Shown here: piece by piece, positions 8,101-10,405 of the stretch
Numbering within the stretch: position 1 is the stretch's first letter
Layout: each line of letters opens with the position of its first letter
Assembly (NCBI GenBank): GCA_017508895.1
Contig: JAFWRA010000278.1
Span: 1-10,405, forward strand
DNA from: Bacteroidales bacterium
GTDB lineage: Bacteria > Bacteroidota > Bacteroidia > Bacteroidales > F082
Direction: 5' to 3'
Length of the DNA stretch: 10,405 bases
Made by a program: the position numbers and the translations under genes
Notes under the pieces: model-generated
What the model was told of the DNA's origin: nothing
Database searches by the model: none
What the model saw: only the letters and a program-made list of their open reading frames with translations

Positions 8101-9708
8101 TTCGGGCGTCTTCAGCCATTCCTGCTTGGTGTAGTGCATTCGCGTTGGGTCGTCGAGATCCTTGCCCGTGCTGAGGCAGATGAGACGGTCGTGCGCCTCG
8201 CCATGCTCCTCTTCCACAAAGTGGACATCGTTGGTGGCAACGACCTTCACGTCATATTTCTTCGCCAAGTCAAAAATGATTTTATTCACCTCTTTTTGGC
8301 GTTCGTAAACCTCTGTGTCGCCACCTGGTTTGTCGGTCTTATGCCGCTGGACTTCAAGATAATAGTCCTCGCCAAACAAGTTCTTGAACCATTGTATCGA
8401 CTCCTCCGCACCCTTCATGTCGCCATTCATGATCTTTTGCGGCACTTCGCCTGCGAGACAGGCAGAGCTGCAAATCAGGCCTTCGTGGTACTTTTCAAGC
8501 AGGCTGTGGTCGATACGGGGATTGTAGTAGAATCCCTCCGTGTAGGCGATGGAACTCAACTTGCAGAGGCTGTGGTAGCCCGTCTTGTTCTTAGCCAATA
8601 AAATAAGGTGCCATCCACGGTCTTGGCGGCCATCGCGTTTATCAATACTGATGGGAGCGCAGTAGGTCTCAATGCCGAAGATAGGCTTAAAGAACTGTTT
8701 GTTCAGTTTTTCGATTTGTTCTTGGGCGGCTAACTTTTCCTCGTCGGTAGACTCAGGCTTCCCGATAATGGCTTGTTGCTCCTTGATGGCATCCTTCACC
8801 TTACCGTTTTCCTTGTTCACCGTATCGGCGAAGTCCTTGATACCGAACATATTGCCATGGTCGGTGAGGGCAAGGCTATACATGCCGTTTTTTTTGCATT
8901 TGCTCACCAAATCAGGCACCTTCGACATGCCGTCGAGCATGGAATAGTGCGAGTGAACGTGCAGGTGGGTGAAATGTTGGGGAATATAGTTGCCCATTTC
9001 AGGCTCCTCCTCCACCTTTTCCTCCTCATCAAAGTTTGCCTCCACCTTGATGCCCGCAGGCTGAATCACATCAGGGTTGGCTGCCTTGAAGTCGTCGATG
9101 AACTGGGCATCGACATGCAGGTCGGTCTCATCCAGCACGCCACGACGGATCAGTTCGAGGAAGACACGCGCAGTAGCCTCCACATCGGCACAGGCGTTAT
9201 GGGCCGAGTCGAAGTCCTCGCCAAACAGTAGGTGATGGAACTCTCCCAGACGCGGCAGTTTGAACTTGCCGCCCTTGCCACCGGGGAACTGGCAGAACTC
9301 AGCCGTCTTCTCCGTGCAGGTGTCGATGATTTGCCAACGGTGCAAGGGATTCTCGCGGCCGCAACGCAGGAACTCGCAACCCAGCACGTTAAGGTCAAAG
9401 TTAATATTGTGGCCGACCAGGTATTTCGCTTTGGCGGCGGAAATCATAAACAGGTCGAGCACCTCATTGAGCGGTTTGCCGTATTCCATGGCATGTTCGG
9501 TAGAGATGCCATGAACCATCTTTGCATCGATGGGAATGACAAAGCCGTCGGGCTGCACAAGATAGTTGTGATTTTCCACGAAGCGGCCTTTCTCGTCATG
9601 GATCTGCCAAGCTAGTTGCACCATGCGTGGCCAATTGTCAAAGTCGGTCAGCGGAGCGTTTTCAATTTTGGGAAGACCAGTGGTCTCTGTATCGAAGACT
9701 AAAAACAT
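5092..9708 (-). CDS. dnaE: DNA polymerase III alpha subunit fused to an N-terminal DEDDh 3'-5' exonuclease
   Basis: Replicative DNA polymerase, 1538 residues against roughly 1100-1270 for unfused DnaE. Residues 1-190 are an epsilon-like proofreading exonuclease: ExoI DTETTG (D6, E8), ExoII HNINFD (D105), ExoIII HNACAD (H170, D175). An acidic linker (about 223-238) leads to a PHP domain (245-510) that keeps its metal ligands: HLHVH (H250, H252), D259, TDH (H284), E347, H367, C417, H456, D494, H496. The polymerase core has GPGRGSAAGS (695-704), PDIDVDF (D739, D741) and MDFLGLKTL (D914) as the catalytic aspartates, then YRPGPMD and FNKSHAA. An HhH region (about 1188-1226), a clamp-binding QMDLF (1286-1290) and an OB fold (about 1366-1445) complete it. 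The frame is intact, with ATG at 9708. As I recall, such fusions occur in Flavobacteriia. Confidence 0.96.
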   Translation of the reverse strand: MFLVFDTETTGLPKIENAPLTDFDNWPRMVQLAWQIHDEKGRFVENHNYLVQPDGFVIPIDAKMVHGISTEHAMEYGKPLNEVLDLFMISAAKAKYLVGHNINFDLNVLGCEFLRCGRENPLHRWQIIDTCTEKTAEFCQFPGGKGGKFKLPRLGEFHHLLFGEDFDSAHNACADVEATARVFLELIRRGVLDETDLHVDAQFIDDFKAANPDVIQPAGIKVEANFDEEEKVEEEPEMGNYIPQHFTHLHVHSHYSMLDGMSKVPDLVSKCKKNGMYSLALTDHGNMFGIKDFADTVNKENGKVKDAIKEQQAIIGKPESTDEEKLAAQEQIEKLNKQFFKPIFGIETYCAPISIDKRDGRQDRGWHLILLAKNKTGYHSLCKLSSIAYTEGFYYNPRIDHSLLEKYHEGLICSSACLAGEVPQKIMNGDMKGAEESIQWFKNLFGEDYYLEVQRHKTDKPGGDTEVYERQKEVNKIIFDLAKKYDVKVVATNDVHFVEEEHGEAHDRLICLSTGKDLDDPTRMHYTKQEWLKTPEEMGRIFSDHPEVLENTQEIVDKVETYSIDSDPIMPKFPIPEDFGTEEEYRKKFTEEDLFNEFTRDEHGNVIMSQEEAEKKVKKLGGYDRLYRIKLEADYLAKLTWEGAKERYGENLTEDQIERIKFELHVMKTMGFPGYFLIVSDYIRAAREELGVSVGPGRGSAAGSVVAYCLKITDLDPLKYDLLFERFLNPDRISLPDIDVDFDDDGRGRVLDWITKKYGKEKVAHIITYGTMAAKSAIADVGRVQKVPLSEVNKIKSFIPDRNFDEAAVKAVEGEVPKKMPKVNLKNCYKYVPELKQLVEGNDKNISSMLTYAEELEDTNRQIGIHACGVIIGADDLTNVAPVCTVKDKDTKEDVVVTQYDGHVIETVGLIKMDFLGLKTLTLIKDALKNIKKTHGIEIDIDHIPIDDEETYKLYSAGNTIGTFQFESPGMQKYLRELQPSVIGDIIAMNALYRPGPMDNIPDFIARKQGRQEIKYDFNCMEKYLKDTYGICVYQEQVMLLSRELADFTRGESDTLRKAMGKKQLAKMEELYGKFMKQGVAKLTKTENLPEDEVKKRLEKIWEEWKKFASYAFNKSHAACYSWVSYQTAYLKAHYPAEFMAAVLNNELGDIKQVNFMTEECKRMKIEVLGPDVNESEYEFSVNEKGEIRYGMGGIKNVGEAAVAGIVAEREANGKFKDFGDFVMRVADKGLNVRALESIGMAGCFDSFMGFHRAMLFNIAPNDSVPFSERAMRMVASFNERKNSAQMDLFGFGSDEGTEETFNIPLPECEPWSKMKELEMEKEALGFYISSHPMQVYHLPIKYFCNCDVEGLKNALNDVEKNLKRPVRLGGQITRAEEFTAKNGNPYGRFTIEDQSGALQFALFKENYLNCRNLLTVNSFVMLSGIMDRPFPRAGQDPNVMLQTLEVRFTEARLLDSLLESTSKTVYIKLNVAEMNKESMEDFIKVLKDNPGKQHYKVHLFDPLGKKSCNLTPVKGSINAQEVLPLLEKMPFVEFDLR
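9140..9708 (-). other. Exonuclease (epsilon-like) domain segment of dnaE
   Basis: This segment encodes residues 1-190, the fused proofreading domain. The order and spacing of DTETTG, HNINFD and HNACAD define a DEDDh (RNase T/DnaQ) nuclease with all five catalytic residues present, so it is expected to be active. The segment lies at the extreme N-terminus, unlike PolC, where the exonuclease is inserted within the PHP domain. The downstream Met238 (codon at 8995-8997) sits just before the position where an unfused DnaE would begin. Confidence 0.85.
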
Positions 9709-9736
9709 AATCAGTTGAGAGTGTAAAGTTTAGAAT

Positions 9737-9769
9737 TGAAAGTTGGGGCAAAATTTGCCTCAACTTTCA
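9737..9769 (-). other. Long hairpin in the presumed dnaE leader
   Basis: GAAAGTTGGGGCAAA (9738-9752) pairs with TTTGCCTCAACTTTC (9754-9768) with a single G-T wobble, and an outer T-A pair extends it. Allowing a minimal loop, about 14 pairs form. No T-run follows on either strand, so it is not a standard terminator. It lies about 28 bases before the dnaE ATG and, if transcription starts upstream of it, would be in the dnaE 5' untranslated region. It could affect translation or mRNA stability. Confidence 0.6.
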
Positions 9770-9809
9770 GCCTTCAAAAATAAGAAAATTATGAGAACGG
9801 TGCAAGATG

Positions 9810-9817
9810 CAAAGATG
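9810..9817 (-). promoter_or_regulatory. Possible -7 element for dnaE (weak)
   Basis: The minus strand reads CATCTTTG followed by CA, one base from the TAnnTTTG consensus, and it is the best match between dnaE and the divergent gene. No TTG lies at the expected 19-21 base distance upstream; the nearest is only 12 bases away. If real, it gives a dnaE leader of about 95 bases containing the long hairpin. Confidence 0.3.
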
Positions 9818-9950
9818 GTATTTTTTCTACAAGAAAAGTCAGACCTTTATTCTAAAATCTGACGTCGCACTCACTGATGCAGTGTTTTCGGCTATCCGAC
9901 CAGTTTAAATGCGTCTCATTTATCTGCAAGTCTTTCTCAAAGAACTACTA

Positions 9951-9982
9951 TTGTGTTTGTGTCAAAATAAGTTTTACTTTTG
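9951..9982 (+). promoter_or_regulatory. Bacteroidota-type promoter for the transposase-like gene
   Basis: TACTTTTG (9975-9982) matches the -7 consensus TAnnTTTG exactly. TTG (9951-9953, within TTGTG) lies 21 bases upstream as the -33 element. Transcription would begin near 9988-9990, giving a leader of about 55 bases. The -7 element overlaps the left outer arm of the palindrome at 9976-10031, so folding of that DNA and promoter use would compete. Confidence 0.65.
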
Positions 9983-10031
9983 CGCTAGGGTTCCGTCCCT
10001 TCAGCGGGAATTCCATTCCCGCCGCAAAAGT
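9976..10031. repeat. Three-way-junction palindrome upstream of the RAYT-like gene
   Basis: The outer arms ACTTTTGCG (9976-9984) and CGCAAAAGT (10023-10031) are perfect inverted repeats. They enclose a short AGGG/CCCT hairpin (9987-10000) and a perfect eight-pair hairpin GCGGGAAT/ATTCCCGC (10004-10011 with 10015-10022) with a three-base loop. The right inner arm abuts the outer arm directly. The structure ends 11 bases before the ATG at 10043. REP-like palindromes next to Y1 transposase genes are the known substrates of RAYT proteins, so this is a candidate substrate or regulatory site (inference). Confidence 0.7.
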
Positions 10032-10042
10032 CCCAAATAAGA

Positions 10043-10405
10043 ATGCCCACCAACAACAACATACCCAACGAAACCTCCACTTGGCAGGAGCCTGGCACAT
10101 GGCGCAAGCCGTGTATCGTGCATGTGACCATGGTGGCCAAAGGAAGAGAACCCATTTTCGGCAAACTGACCCACAATGGCATTCAGGCCGAGGTGGAAAA
10201 GACAGCCATAGGTTGGATTCTCATCAATCAACAGCAACGGATGCTTGAGCTTTGCCCTGAAATCAAAATCCTCGCAGACAAGGTCATGCCCGACCATCAC
10301 CATATAGTTTTGCAGGTTAAGCGAACCATGCAACGCAGCATCAAGGAGGTGGTGCGGGGCTATATGCAAGGCTGCAAGGCTGAAGCCAGAAAACTTGGCT
10401 TTGAA
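10043..10405 (+). CDS. Y1/HUH transposase-like protein, RAYT/IS200 type (3' partial)
   Basis: The N-terminal 121 residues are visible with no stop before the window edge. Y1 transposases cut and join single-stranded DNA at hairpins through a tyrosine-DNA intermediate; RAYT members are domesticated relatives that act on REP palindromes. Signature: PCIVHVTMVAKGREPIFGKL near the start (residues 23-42), typical of this group, then the metal-binding HUH site in MPDHHHIVL (residues 82-90; H85 and H87, with H86 in the usually hydrophobic middle position), then a helix with IKEVVRGYMQGCKAEA. The only tyrosine visible is Y107; the nucleophile may lie beyond the window. The ATG at 10043 fits the family start, lies about 55 bases after a good promoter, and is 11 bases beyond a strong palindrome. 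The gene diverges from dnaE. Whether it is mobile or domesticated cannot be told here. Confidence 0.85.
   Translation, partial: MPTNNNIPNETSTWQEPGTWRKPCIVHVTMVAKGREPIFGKLTHNGIQAEVEKTAIGWILINQQQRMLELCPEIKILADKVMPDHHHIVLQVKRTMQRSIKEVVRGYMQGCKAEARKLGFE

Noticed and set aside
7714..8601. 295-codon open frame on the plus strand opposite dnaE, with hydrophobic stretches
   Set aside because: Antisense shadow of a highly conserved coding region; no recognisable family, and dnaE motifs occupy the same bases.
9791..9862. 23-residue open frame on the plus strand (starting MRTVQDAKM)
   Set aside because: Very short, no homology recognised, covers the presumed dnaE promoter region; chance occurrence is likely.
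9838..9884. Two small inverted repeats, GTCAGA/TCTGAC and CACTG/CAGTG
   Set aside because: Stems of only five to six pairs, one with a 14-base loop; expected by chance, and no gene end nearby needs a terminator.
9877..10248. 123-codon plus-strand open frame starting MQCFRLSDQ
   Set aside because: It overlaps the RAYT-like gene in another frame and spans its promoter and palindrome; composition is not protein-like after base 10000.
10001..10369. 122-codon minus-strand open frame opposite the RAYT-like gene
   Set aside because: Shadow of the recognisable HUH protein; starts and ends without supporting signals.

Overview
The window comes from a member of the Bacteroidota, most likely order Bacteroidales. 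Three things point there: a large repeat-built surface protein ending in a type IX secretion (T9SS) sorting domain, promoter-like sites of the Bacteroidota TTG-N19-21-TAnnTTTG type, and intergenic DNA without clear Shine-Dalgarno sites. Genus cannot be fixed from sequence alone. The fused exonuclease-DnaE resembles what I remember from Flavobacteriia more than the shorter DnaE of Bacteroides and Prevotella, so this may be a less-studied gut or rumen lineage (inference).

Layout. Bases 1-3506 (+) hold the 3' part of a very large secreted adhesin-like protein, cut by the left window edge. Bases 3507-3645 form a convergent intergenic region with a terminator for each side. Bases 3646-5017 (-) hold a DUF58 protein and, upstream of it, a thioredoxin. 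Between these two lies a palindromic repeat cluster. Bases 5092-9708 (-) are one 1538-residue gene: a DEDDh proofreading exonuclease fused in frame to a complete DnaE-type DNA polymerase III alpha subunit. Bases 9709-10042 are a divergent intergenic region with hairpins and a good promoter. From 10043 to the right edge (+) is the 5' part of a Y1/HUH transposase-like protein of the RAYT/IS200 type, preceded by a three-way-junction palindrome.

How the genes relate. The minus-strand genes run dnaE, trxA, DUF58. trxA appears to have its own promoter overlapping the end of dnaE. DUF58 has no visible promoter and is probably read through from trxA across the repeat cluster. dnaE and the transposase-like gene diverge from the 334-base region. 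The surface protein is unrelated and is separated by strong terminators.

The most interesting items are the exonuclease-polymerase fusion with an apparently intact PHP metal site, the structured palindrome directly upstream of the RAYT-like gene, and the 11-base repeat family whose first copy supplies the trxA stop codon. No CRISPR array, rRNA, tRNA, complete IS element or obvious defence system is visible.
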